This document shows positions 16,577 through 24,497 of a stretch of 64,000 nt of DNA, one piece after another; the stretch's first letter is position 1; every line of letters begins with the position of its first letter. Made by a program: the position numbers and the translations under genes. The stretch is from CAIURC01 sp043777315 (GTDB lineage: Bacteria > Verrucomicrobiota > Verrucomicrobiia > Chthoniobacterales > Chthoniobacteraceae). The notes below the pieces were generated by a model. It saw only the letters and a list, made by a program, of their open reading frames with translations. It was not told the DNA's origin and did not search any database. The stretch is from NCBI GenBank assembly GCA_043777315.1, contig JAYVPW010000061.1, forward strand, positions 9,582-73,581. The letters run 5' to 3'.

Positions 16577-17262
16577 CGGTCCTCGCATCCATCGAGGCGA
16601 ACGTCGTCTTCATGGTGATCGCCGGGATCGTCGGCGTGATCAAATGGATGACGAAAAAGGACGAAACGCCGATCACGAAACCGCCCCCGGCAGCGCGCGC
16701 AAAAGCGCCGGCCGTCCGCCCCAGCGACGACCCGGAGGAAGTGCGGATGCGCCGTTTTCTCGAGGCGCTCGGCGTGCCCGCGGACCAGCGCCCACCGCCG
16801 CCGGTGAAGCGTCGCGAGCCTCCGGCGGGGCAGGCCGTGCTGCCGAAAATCCAGCCGCGCGGGCCGATCGTCGCGCGCGACATCGCGCCGTCTTACACCA
16901 AAAAACTGCAGACACCGGCGACGCTGGTGGTGCCACCGCGGCCCAAGTCGCCGCTCGCCGCCGAACTGCCGGTCATGCAGACGAAGGCCGACAACATTCG
17001 CCTTCGCGAACTCGAGACGCCGCTCGTCCGCGAGTTCCAGACCGCATCCTCGCAGGTCACCGCGATCCCTTTCGAAGCCTCGCACGCCGACATGCGCGAT
17101 GCCTACAAGACCGCGAGCGAACAGCCGTCCGAACAGCCTCCCGACAGCATCCGCGAGCTTTTGAGATCCCCGCGAGGCCTGCGCAACCTCGTCCTCCTGC
17201 GCGAAATCCTCGGCCCGCCGCGGGCTCTCCAAACCGGCGGCTCGCTTCCCGCGTTCCCCTGA
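16573..17262 (+). CDS. Hypothetical membrane-anchored protein of the FloA operon
   Basis: A 229-residue protein with one N-terminal hydrophobic segment (IEANVVFMVIAGIVGVIKWM), a Lys/Pro-rich linker, an acidic EEVRMRRFLEALGVPADQRPP block, and a C-terminal motif RSPRGLRNLVLLREILGPPRAL. I recall similar LREILGPPRA-type endings in unnamed proteins next to floA in related phyla, but I cannot name a family. It overlaps floA by four bases and should be co-translated, so a role with the flotillin scaffold is likely. No catalytic motif is visible. Confidence 0.75.
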   Translation: MTVLASIEANVVFMVIAGIVGVIKWMTKKDETPITKPPPAARAKAPAVRPSDDPEEVRMRRFLEALGVPADQRPPPPVKRREPPAGQAVLPKIQPRGPIVARDIAPSYTKKLQTPATLVVPPRPKSPLAAELPVMQTKADNIRLRELETPLVREFQTASSQVTAIPFEASHADMRDAYKTASEQPSEQPPDSIRELLRSPRGLRNLVLLREILGPPRALQTGGSLPAFP

Positions 17263-17295
17263 ATCTGGAGCCGGAATTCGTCGCTCGGAATTGCG

Positions 17296-18157
17296 CTATT
17301 TTTTTACGAACCAAGCCCGGGCGTTGGGATCGGACTTGAAAAAATTGAGCAGTTGCCCTGCGACCTTTTCCCGCCCGCTCTCGCTGGGATGCGTGCCGTC
17401 GCCGCCGAAGTCTTCTCGTTTCCAGACGAGGTCGCCCGCCTTGCGCTCGTTCTCGCCGTCCGCCCAGAGATACGGTCCCCACAGCAGCAGCGGCGCTTTC
17501 ACCACACCCCTGGCCGCGTCGAAATTCAGGCTCGGTTCACCTTTTATCTGGTCCTGAATCACCCACCGGACCGCAAAAGCTCCCTCGTACGCGTAAGGCT
17601 CGGGATTCAATGGGGTGGTCGCGTAGCCAGCGTAGATGCGGCTCGAGAGATACGCGATTCGTAGGTTCGGGTAGCGCTTTTTGGCAATGGCAAGGTCTTG
17701 CGCCAGCCCGGCTTTCAAGTGCTCGGCTGCGGATGGAAACCCGCCGGTCGGTCCCGCGTTCGCCTCTTTGAGCCAGACGATTTCCACCTGCTTCGGCGTC
17801 ACGCCAGATGATGTGAGGCGTTGATCGATGACACCCAAAAATTGCGCGGATTCATCCGCGATGCGATCGGCGGTCTGCCCGCCTTGCGCGCCATCGACGA
17901 GGACGACATTCGCGGCTTTGGCGGGGTCGGCGTTGGCGAGTTGCATGAATTTCGAAAATTCCTGGGTCGTATTCGACATCCCGATCGACAGGAGCACGAC
18001 CTTGCCGCTCGGAGACGGCTGCCCGTCGGCATCGACCGGCTGAGTGTTTTGGGGGGACGCGGTCTAAATCAATAACGTCCGCGCCAAATGCCGGAATCAT
18101 CCAGCCGACAAAAGCCAAACCAAGAAGTGACGCGGACGGGCGATGGAAGGGGATCAT
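17296..18157 (-). pseudogene. Secreted SGNH-type hydrolase, single-base frameshift
   Basis: Translation from the ATG at 18157 gives a signal peptide (LLGLAFVGWMIPAFGA) and DVIDLDRVPP, then the frame is lost at a C6-A4 run (minus strand, near 18045-18054). In the frame that removes one base the protein continues NTQPVDADGQPSPSGKVVLLSIGMSNTTQEF and runs to a stop at 17296. That part has a GMSN block I-like segment and a C-terminal GGDGTHPSESGREKVA, the Asp-x-x-His block of SGNH hydrolases. The intact protein would be about 286 residues. A homopolymer location means sequencing error is possible; otherwise this is a recent pseudogene. Confidence 0.75.
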
Positions 18158-18347
18158 CAGATCAGTGAGCACGGAGCAGTTTTGTTCACCTGCTTTTCGA
18201 GCGGCACGAGTTTGCAACGGGCACTTTGCGGTTGCGTGGATCGACCGTCGCGATAAACTGCGCCCTCAAGTTCCCCCGCATCTTAGCCCGCCGTTTTTTC
18301 ACGAGATTGGCTGGCGCAGATCAAAACGGGAAACGATCCGATAGTAA

Positions 18348-18431
18348 GCCGGCGTGGCGGAATTGGCAGACGCGCTAGACTCAAAATCTGGTATCCGCAA
18401 GGGTGTGTGGGTTCGATCCCCTCCGCCGGCA
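18348..18431 (+). tRNA. tRNA-Leu (CAA)
   Basis: An 84-nt cloverleaf. The acceptor stem pairs GCCGGCG (18348-18354) with CGCCGGC (18424-18430), discriminator A. The anticodon stem CTAGA/TCTGG closes the loop CTCAAAA, giving anticodon CAA, which reads UUG. A long variable arm (class II) and the GGTTCGATCCC T-loop fit leucine. No CCA is encoded. Confidence 0.95.
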
Positions 18432-18603
18432 CTTTAAGACAACAAATGGTCGGAGGGCACACAGGGAATTAGGCGTCCCGGCTCGCTCTTGTGGTGTGTG
18501 GGGACAAATCTTGGGCAATCTGCGGCACTGTCCGGCACGAACGTCAGTGAAGTTGACACGGCCATCCACGCCTGAATGGAGAGCCGAGTATCTCCGCAAA
18601 ACG

Positions 18604-18638
18604 AAAAGAGGCGCGACGTGACACGCCGCGCCTCTTTC
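18604..18638 (-). terminator. Rho-independent terminator of the KARWA-repeat gene
   Basis: An 11-bp stem, AAAGAGGCGCG (18605-18615) with CGCGCCTCTTT (18627-18637), has a small CGTG-A-CACG inner stem. On the minus strand it is followed by TTTTCGTTTT. It lies 22 bp beyond the stop of the minus-strand gene at 18660. The 170 bp between it and the tRNA hold no gene I can support. Confidence 0.85.
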
Positions 18639-18659
18639 AAATCTACGTTTAACTTAAGT

Positions 18660-19067
18660 TCAGGACTCCTGCGTTTTTTTCCGAGCGGCCCAGCGGGCTT
18701 TCATGGCGGCGGCCAACTTCGCCCGGCCTTCAGGCGTGATGCCGCTCCGTTTTTTGGCCTTCTTGGCGGGCTTCGCAGCAGCTTGATCGGGAGCCGTCTT
18801 GCTGGCCCAGCGCGCCTTTTGCGCAGCGGCCATTTTCGCCCTGGCTTCAGCAGACACGACACGTTTTCCGGACTGCGTTGGGCCGGTCTTTTTCGCGTGG
18901 CTCGTTGCAGCCCTGCGGCGGGTTGGTTTGGCAGCGGGAGTTGAAGTGGGCTTGCTTCCGAAGAGGCTGCTCAACTTGTCTTGCAACGCGCCGATTTGTT
19001 TGCGGATCAACAAAGCTTCTTCGAGTTTGTCGATAGGATGGTCCCAGAAGGAATTGGATTCAGTCAT
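18660..19067 (-). CDS. Small basic protein with repeated KARWA motifs
   Basis: A 135-residue lysine- and alanine-rich protein. The N-terminus (MTESNSFWDHPIDKLEEAL, then IRKQIGALQDKLSSLFG) looks helical. The C-terminal two thirds carry two copies of a motif, SAEARAKMAAAQKARWASK and TPEGRAKLAAAMKARWAARK, separated by KPAKKAKKRSG. This motif occurs in many bacterial small DNA-associated or regulatory proteins, and the composition resembles H1-like nucleoid proteins, but no function is established. The ATG at 19067 is chosen because upstream codons are unlike the protein. A terminator follows the gene. Confidence 0.7.
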   Translation of the reverse strand: MTESNSFWDHPIDKLEEALLIRKQIGALQDKLSSLFGSKPTSTPAAKPTRRRAATSHAKKTGPTQSGKRVVSAEARAKMAAAQKARWASKTAPDQAAAKPAKKAKKRSGITPEGRAKLAAAMKARWAARKKTQES

Positions 19068-19251
19068 AGGCTTGCTGTTAGGTTCCGGGTCGTGATGTGT
19101 CAAGCTCTTATCGACAAGAGATGTGAGCAATGTTCGTCGCGTGACTGGGCTAGCCGTAGCTGTCATCCCCAGTCGTGGTCCTTCAATCATCGGCAAGGCT
19201 TCTCGTGAGATGAAGGTGGCGATGAGTTGGATTTGCGATCATCGTTTCCGC

Positions 19252-19926
19252 ATGCGTCTTCCTTTGCTTCTTTTAGCCCTGCTGACGGCTCTCACTGCTC
19301 ATGGGGCGCACCCCTTTCTCTGCTGTGATTACAATGGCGGCAAGGTGTGCATGGTGTCTGCGGACGGAGTCGTGGAGTGGGAGTTCGCGGCCAGGAATCC
19401 GCAGGACTGCTGGCGCTTGCCCGACCGTAACATTCTTTTTGCCTACGTCGGTGGTGCGATGGAAGTAACGCCCACAAAAGAGGTGGTGTGGGAATACAAG
19501 GCGCCAGAGAAAACGGAGGTGCATGGATGTCAGCCGCTTCCCGATGGAAGTGTGCTCGTCGTGGAAGGTGGGAGCAGCCGCATTGTCGAAGTGAATCGAG
19601 GTGGGACGGTCGCCCGGGAGATCAAGCTTTCCACCGATCCCAGCGTGAAGCTTCACAATCAGTTCCGGTGGGAGTTGAATGAGAATGATTTTCTGGGTAA
19701 CCCGCTCCGCCTGATGGCCGGATGCCAGCGTCTCCCCGACGGCAACACGATCATCTGTAACTATCTCGGTCATGGCCACATTGCCGAGCAGCCGCAGTTC
19801 TTTGAAGTGACACGCGACAAGAAAGTGGTCTGGGAATTTGCCGATCACGCGCACTTCAAGACCATCAATCAGATCCAGGCGCTGGACATCGAGGGCGACG
19901 TGACCAAAGGCGAAATTCAGCGCTGA
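19252..19926 (+). CDS. Secreted beta-propeller-type protein, possibly internally deleted
   Basis: A 224-residue protein with a signal peptide (MRLPLLLLALLTALTAHGA) followed by blade-like repeats: NGGKVCMVSADGVVEWEF, CWRLPDRNILFAYVGGAMEV, GCQPLPDGSVLVVEGG and CQRLPDGNTIICNYLGHG. The end (HFKTINQIQALDIEGDVTKGEIQR) resembles the end of longer secreted propeller proteins I know of in this phylum. HNQFR runs directly into WELNENDF, where related proteins appear to have roughly 70 more residues, so one or more blades may have been lost in frame. That comparison is from memory. No enzyme motif is present. Confidence 0.7.
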   Translation: MRLPLLLLALLTALTAHGAHPFLCCDYNGGKVCMVSADGVVEWEFAARNPQDCWRLPDRNILFAYVGGAMEVTPTKEVVWEYKAPEKTEVHGCQPLPDGSVLVVEGGSSRIVEVNRGGTVAREIKLSTDPSVKLHNQFRWELNENDFLGNPLRLMAGCQRLPDGNTIICNYLGHGHIAEQPQFFEVTRDKKVVWEFADHAHFKTINQIQALDIEGDVTKGEIQR

Positions 19927-19933
19927 GTTTCGA

Positions 19934-20413
19934 GTGAACAAACGCACGTTGATCGAGAAGATCATCGCTCACCTGTCCGGCGAACTCGAGGCCTACGAAA
20001 AGTCCGCGCGTGCCGCCCACGCCGAGGCCACGCACGAGCAGAATAAAGCCGAGAACAAATACGACACCCGCGCGCTGGAGGCCTCGTATCTGGCGCACGG
20101 GCAATCGCGCCAGGCGGCCGAAACCGAACAAGCGCGGCAGCAATTCGAGGCGCTCATCGTGCGCGCTTTCGGGTCGGCCGATCCGATCGATCTGGGCGCG
20201 CTGGTGGAAGTGGAAAGCAAAGGGGAGCGGTCCCTTTACTTCATCGGCCCGCGCGCTGGCGGGACCGAGATCAGGCACGGGAAAAAAACCGTGATCGTCC
20301 TGACTCCGCACTCGCCCTTGGGTCGTCTGCTGATGGGGAAACGGAAGGGCGATCGGCTGAAGATCGAGCCTGGAGGCGGGCGGAGCGACGATCAGGTCAT
20401 CGCGGTCTCTTGA
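19934..20413 (+). CDS. GreA/GreB-family C-terminal-domain protein
   Basis: A 159-residue protein. The first 80 residues are helical and Ala/Glu-rich (KIIAHLSGELEAYEKSARAAH, EQARQQFEALIVRAF), like the coiled coil of a transcript-cleavage factor. The remainder (IDLGALVEVESKGERSLYFIGP, then VIVLTPHSPLGRLLMGKRKGD) matches the Gre C-terminal fold that binds the RNA polymerase secondary channel rim. It is of Gre length but diverged, so it may regulate RNA polymerase rather than rescue stalled complexes. Start is GTG at 19934, eight bases after the upstream stop. Confidence 0.8.
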   Translation: MNKRTLIEKIIAHLSGELEAYEKSARAAHAEATHEQNKAENKYDTRALEASYLAHGQSRQAAETEQARQQFEALIVRAFGSADPIDLGALVEVESKGERSLYFIGPRAGGTEIRHGKKTVIVLTPHSPLGRLLMGKRKGDRLKIEPGGGRSDDQVIAVS

Positions 20414-20463
20414 CTGGGGGCCTGCCCGGAACTTGGAGATGACACCTTCGCTGGCGAATCCGG

Positions 20464-20862
20464 CGGTGGCGGAAGTTTCCGTCGGGTCGCGAGCTGACGG
20501 CCGGGCAGATGGTCGAGGGAGTGAAACAGCAGGCCGAGGGTTGGGGGTTCGACGCGATCACGCTGGGATTTCCCGGTTTGGTGGAAAATGGAAAGCTCGC
20601 GCGCGAGCCGCTGAATCTCTCGGGCGGCTGGCTGAATTTCGACTTCGCGCGCGCCTTCGACCGGCCCGTCCGGATCATTAACGACGCGGTGATGCAGGCG
20701 CTCGCGAACTATCAAGGCGGGCGGATGTTGTTCGTCGGTTTCGGCACCAGCGTCGGCGCGGCGCTGGTCGCGGACGACGTGGTGGTGCCGGTGGAGCTCG
20801 GTCTGATTCCGTTCAGCAACCGATTTCAGGACGACGGCTTGTTCAACGGCTCGGTGCTGCCG
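20464..20862 (+). pseudogene. Truncated ROK-family sugar kinase (polyphosphate-glucokinase-like)
   Basis: The frame reads KFPSGRELTAGQMVEGV, FDAITLGFPGLVENGKLA, LNLSGGWLNFDFARAFDRPV, RIINDAVMQALANYQGG and MLFVGFGTSVGAALVADDVV, then VELGLIPFSNR. These are the central ROK blocks, including the IND-A catalytic Asp region and the GFGTSVGAA phosphate loop. The N-terminal ATP-binding strand (DIGG-type) is missing, with a stop in frame just upstream, and the C-terminal third is lost where the oppositely transcribed Gfo/Idh gene begins. ATG 20509 is internal, not a true start. Rearrangement at both ends is the simplest reading. Confidence 0.75.
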
Positions 20863-20880
20863 AGCGAAGTTTTTGACGAA

Positions 20881-22248
20881 TCAGTACTCGCTCTTTTTCG
20901 TCACGCCGGGCTGCGGCAGCGGGTAGCTCCCGTCCGCGTTCGCGAGCAGCGGCGCGGGCGAATCGAGCGTGAGTTTGTCCACGTCCGGCGCGAACTCGTG
21001 CGCCCAATTCAGCGCCTCGTCGCGCGTGATCGTCTGGCCCGTGTGCGAGGAAAGCCGGCCCATCGCGGTGATCAAACTCGCCTCGGCGCTGCGGACGATT
21101 TCGTTGTAAGGCTTGTCGTTGCGGATCGCCTCGACGAAGTCGTCCCACTCGGTCTGATACGGGTTCGGCTCGGGCTTCGGCGCTTTCCAGATCACCTCTT
21201 CGCTCTTCACGCGCTGCCCGCTGAAGATGCGCGCATTCGTCGGGCTGTGCCCCGCGCTCGAGATGATCGCGAGCCCTTTCGTCCCGTGCGCGTAAGTCGC
21301 GAACTCGCCGCTGCAGCCCTCGATATTCCGGCTCTCGAGGAAGAGCTTCGTCCCGTCCTCAAACGTGTATTCGACCGAGTAATTGTCGAAATTCTGATCG
21401 ACCCAGTCCTCGCGGAAATGCCGCCCGCCGAGTCCTTTCGCCTCGACCGGCCACGCGCCTTTCATCCAGCACGCCTCGTCGATGTTGTGAATGTTGAAGT
21501 CGCTGTAGGCACCGCCGCTCGCCCACAGGAAGCTGTGGAACCGCTGAATCTGGTAGTGCAGCTCCGGGATTTCCTCGGGCCGTTTTTTCGAGCGGAAAGA
21601 GGCCACTGGCGCCTGCACGCGATACGCCCGCAGCAGCAGGATGTCGCCGATTTCGCCGGCCCTCACTTTTTGCAGCAGTTCACCGCGCACACGGCAATGC
21701 CGGCACATCAGCCCGACCGCGACCTTCATCCCTTTTTTCTCTGCCTCGACATTGAGCGCGAGCATCCGCCGCGTCGTCGGTCCATCGACGGAGATCGGCT
21801 TTTCCATGAACACGTTTTTCAGCCCCGACTCGATCGCGTATTTGAAATGCACCCACCGAAAAGCCGGCGGCGTGGTGAACAAAACGATCCCGTTTTTCGG
21901 CAGCAAATCGATGGCGTGTTTGTAGGCGTCGAAGCCGATGAACTGCCGATCCGCCGGCACATCGACCTGCGTTTTGTACTGATTCTGCAATCCATTGAGG
22001 CTGCTTTTCAGCCGGTTCTCGAAGACATCCGCCATCGCCACGAGCTTGATCGGCGGGCCCGTGACGGAGAGCGCATTCGCCGCCGCGCCGGTCCCGCGAC
22101 CGCCGCAGCCGACCAGCGCGATTTGCTGCGTGTTGTCCTCGGCGGCGAAGACGAACGGGAGTTTCACGCCGGCCAGCACGGAGGCGGCGGCGGTGGTTTT
22201 GAGGAAGGTCCGGCGACTCGTGGGCTCGGGGATCGGGGAGGGATTCAT
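20881..22248 (-). CDS. Tat-exported Gfo/Idh/MocA-family oxidoreductase
   Basis: A 455-residue protein starting MNPSPIPEPTSRRTFLKTTAAA, a twin-arginine signal (SRRTFLK) with a hydrophobic core. The Rossmann part has IALVGCGGRGTGAAANAL and the family block EKPISVDGPTTRRML. The C-terminal half is the Gfo-type substrate domain. Such enzymes oxidise or rearrange sugars or inositols with NAD(P); the Tat signal implies the periplasm with a pre-bound cofactor. The start is the Met before the Tat motif. It faces the truncated ROK remnant and is divergent from the acyltransferase. Confidence 0.9.
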   Translation of the reverse strand: MNPSPIPEPTSRRTFLKTTAAASVLAGVKLPFVFAAEDNTQQIALVGCGGRGTGAAANALSVTGPPIKLVAMADVFENRLKSSLNGLQNQYKTQVDVPADRQFIGFDAYKHAIDLLPKNGIVLFTTPPAFRWVHFKYAIESGLKNVFMEKPISVDGPTTRRMLALNVEAEKKGMKVAVGLMCRHCRVRGELLQKVRAGEIGDILLLRAYRVQAPVASFRSKKRPEEIPELHYQIQRFHSFLWASGGAYSDFNIHNIDEACWMKGAWPVEAKGLGGRHFREDWVDQNFDNYSVEYTFEDGTKLFLESRNIEGCSGEFATYAHGTKGLAIISSAGHSPTNARIFSGQRVKSEEVIWKAPKPEPNPYQTEWDDFVEAIRNDKPYNEIVRSAEASLITAMGRLSSHTGQTITRDEALNWAHEFAPDVDKLTLDSPAPLLANADGSYPLPQPGVTKKSEY

Positions 22249-22348
22249 GCGGAAAAAACTGAGCGCCGCGCCGCGCTGCGTCAATGCCCCCGGCCACGCG
22301 GAATCTTCAACTGAAAAGCCGGGGAACGCCCCGTGCTCAACAGCGCCG

Positions 22349-23494
22349 ATGAATCCAAAACACCGAGCCGCAGGTCTCGATGTCATTCGCGCCGTCGCGC
22401 TGCTGCTCGTGCTCGGGCGGCACATGATTCCGTGCCCGGAGGACTTCAGTCCGGTGCTTCACGCGGTCAGCGAGTTTTTCATTCGCGGCGGCTGGGTCGG
22501 AGTCGATCTGTTTTTTGTGTTGAGCGGATTCCTGGTCGGCGGCCTGCTTTTTCGCGAACGGCGCGACCGCGGCGGGATCGCGCTCGGGCGGTTTTATTTG
22601 CGGCGCGGCTTCAAGATTTATCCGCAGTTCTGGCTGTTCCTCGCGTTCGTCATCATCTGGAAAAAGAGCGTCGGGCAGCCGGTGACTTCCACGCAGATTC
22701 TGGCGGAACTTTTCTTCTTCCAAAACTACGTCGTCGGCCTGTGGGGGACGAATTGGTCGCTCGCCGTGGAGGAGCATTTCTACCTGCTGCTGCCGGCGTT
22801 GCTCTGGGCGGTGCGACGCTTTTCCGCAGACCCCGCGCGTCCGTGGGTGAGGCTGCCGGCGGCGGTCGCGGTCGTGGCGATCGGATGTCTGGCGTGGCGC
22901 GTGATGGCTTCGCTCGAACCGTTCATGGTGCAGACGCATCTCGTCCCGACGCACCTCCGCATCGACGGCCTTTTTTGCGGCGTCCTGCTCGCGTGGTGCG
23001 CGCAAGACCATCGCGAACGCTTCCTCACCTTCTGCCGTCAGCATCGCGGAAAGTTGCTCGCCGGTGGAATCGCGGCACTGGTGCCGGCGTTCGTTTTTGA
23101 GCTGCCGGGTTGCTGGTATTTGCAGGTTCCCGGACTCGCGGTGCATTCGCTCGCCGGCGCGGCTTTGATCTGCGTCGCGGCAGGCGCGAAAGGCTGCGGC
23201 GGCTGGCTGGCGCGGCGGCTCGCGTCGATCGGACGTCACTCGTACGCGACCTATCTCTGGCATTTTTGGATCGGGCATTACGGCGTCGGCTGCCTCGCGC
23301 GCCTCGTCCACTGGACGCCAAATTGGGCGGTTTCCACGCTGCTCTACCTCGGCGGATCGCTCGCCGTGGGTGCCGTGCTGACTGTGTTTTTTGAAGAGCC
23401 GCTCCTCGCGCTCCGCGACCGCATCGCGCCCGCCTCTGGCCGACCGCGCGCGCCGGTGCTCATCCCGGCCGGGGCGTCGGCGCTCGAGACCTGA
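22349..23494 (+). CDS. Acyltransferase-3 family (OafA/YrhL-like) membrane protein
   Basis: A 381-residue integral membrane protein with about ten hydrophobic helices. The first helix holds GLDVIRAVALLLVLGRH, the RxxAxxxVxxxH catalytic pattern of acyltransferase-3, then VGVDLFFVLSGFLVGGLL and WSLAVEEHFYLLLPALLW, all typical of the family. These enzymes add acetyl or other acyl groups to surface sugars or lipids. The acceptor cannot be inferred from its neighbours. It is divergent from a Tat Gfo/Idh gene (100 bp apart) and convergent with the next gene (10 bp apart). Confidence 0.92.
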   Translation: MNPKHRAAGLDVIRAVALLLVLGRHMIPCPEDFSPVLHAVSEFFIRGGWVGVDLFFVLSGFLVGGLLFRERRDRGGIALGRFYLRRGFKIYPQFWLFLAFVIIWKKSVGQPVTSTQILAELFFFQNYVVGLWGTNWSLAVEEHFYLLLPALLWAVRRFSADPARPWVRLPAAVAVVAIGCLAWRVMASLEPFMVQTHLVPTHLRIDGLFCGVLLAWCAQDHRERFLTFCRQHRGKLLAGGIAALVPAFVFELPGCWYLQVPGLAVHSLAGAALICVAAGAKGCGGWLARRLASIGRHSYATYLWHFWIGHYGVGCLARLVHWTPNWAVSTLLYLGGSLAVGAVLTVFFEEPLLALRDRIAPASGRPRAPVLIPAGASALET

Positions 23495-23504
23495 CGAAAA
23501 AAAT

Positions 23505-24497
23505 TCAGCCCGTCGCCAGCCGCTGCGCTTCGAGTGCGAGGCGCGAGGCACGCAGGCAGTCGGCTGGGAGGAGGTCCGCGAGTTCAGGATGTCCGCCGAT
23601 GACGTGCAGGAAATCTGCGAGGTAGGCGCGCGGGAGATCGCCGGCGGCGGGGCGCGTCTGCGGCTCAGTGTCGGAGTCGATGATCACCGTCACTTCGTTG
23701 GAAAGAAGATGCGTTTCCGCGAGCCCGCGCGTGCCGTGGACGAGCAGGTGCCAGTAGTGCGGAAGCTTGTACCCGAGCCGATCGGGAGCCAGATATGACA
23801 GGTCCGCGAGCACGCCCGCGCCGTTGCTGAGCGTCGCCATGAATTGCGCGCAGTCGTGGAAATCGGGAGCCGCAGCCTTCGCATTCCACGAGCGCGCGAC
23901 GGCGATTTCACGCCACTCGATTCCGGTAAGCCACGGGATGAAATCGAACGCGTGGATGCCGATGTCGTTGATCGTGCCGCCATGTTTGCCCGCTTCGAAA
24001 TACCAGCCCGGACGTGTGCCGGGCAGGAGCGGATGCTGCGCGTCGATGCGCACGGTGCAGACCTCGCCGATTTCACCGGCGCGGATGATTTCGCGCAGCG
24101 CGCGAAACGCGCCGGAGCCGCGACTGTCGAGTTGCAAGCCGACGGCGAGATTTTTGTCCGAGCTGATGCGCTCGATCTCCGCCTGCTCCTCGAGCGTGGT
24201 GCAGAGCGGCTTGTCGCTGAGCACATGCCTGCCCGCATTCAGCGCCTCGATCGCGAGCGCACCACGGCGCGCGTAATAATCGCCGATCGCGATCACGTCG
24301 CATTCCACCTCGCGCAGCATCGCCGAAAAATCCGAATGCGTAACGCACACGCGCCCCGCCGCAGCCAGCTCCGGGCGTGCGGCGGAATCTTCCTCGCAGC
24401 ACGCGACGACTTCGCAATCGGCGTGCGCCTCAACGCCCGCGAGCAGGTCGAGAATGTGGCTGTGCCGGAAGCCCGCGAAAGCGAAACGCGTCTTCAT
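23505..24497 (-). CDS. Gfo/Idh/MocA-family oxidoreductase, cytoplasmic
   Basis: A 330-residue protein lacking a signal peptide. It opens MKTRFAFAGFRHSHILDLLAG, where the usual glycine-rich Rossmann loop (GxGxxG) is replaced by AGFRHSH, so cofactor binding may be altered. HVLSDKPLCTTLEEQAEIERI is the EKP-type block (here DKP), and GGTINDIGIHAFDFIPWLTG is the family metal/substrate region. The start overlaps the stop of the upstream Gfo/Idh gene (ATGA). The pair with its neighbour suggests one pathway for sugar oxidation or epimerisation. Confidence 0.88.
   Translation of the reverse strand: MKTRFAFAGFRHSHILDLLAGVEAHADCEVVACCEEDSAARPELAAAGRVCVTHSDFSAMLREVECDVIAIGDYYARRGALAIEALNAGRHVLSDKPLCTTLEEQAEIERISSDKNLAVGLQLDSRGSGAFRALREIIRAGEIGEVCTVRIDAQHPLLPGTRPGWYFEAGKHGGTINDIGIHAFDFIPWLTGIEWREIAVARSWNAKAAAPDFHDCAQFMATLSNGAGVLADLSYLAPDRLGYKLPHYWHLLVHGTRGLAETHLLSNEVTVIIDSDTEPQTRPAAGDLPRAYLADFLHVIGGHPELADLLPADCLRASRLALEAQRLATG

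Noticed and set aside
18403..18621. A short open frame starting within tRNA-Leu
   Set aside because: It overlaps the tRNA and has no recognisable protein feature; such frames are common over tRNA genes.
20509..22314. A 601-codon plus-strand open frame running from the ROK remnant through the Gfo/Idh region
   Set aside because: Only the first ~118 codons match ROK; the rest is antisense to a well-conserved oxidoreductase.
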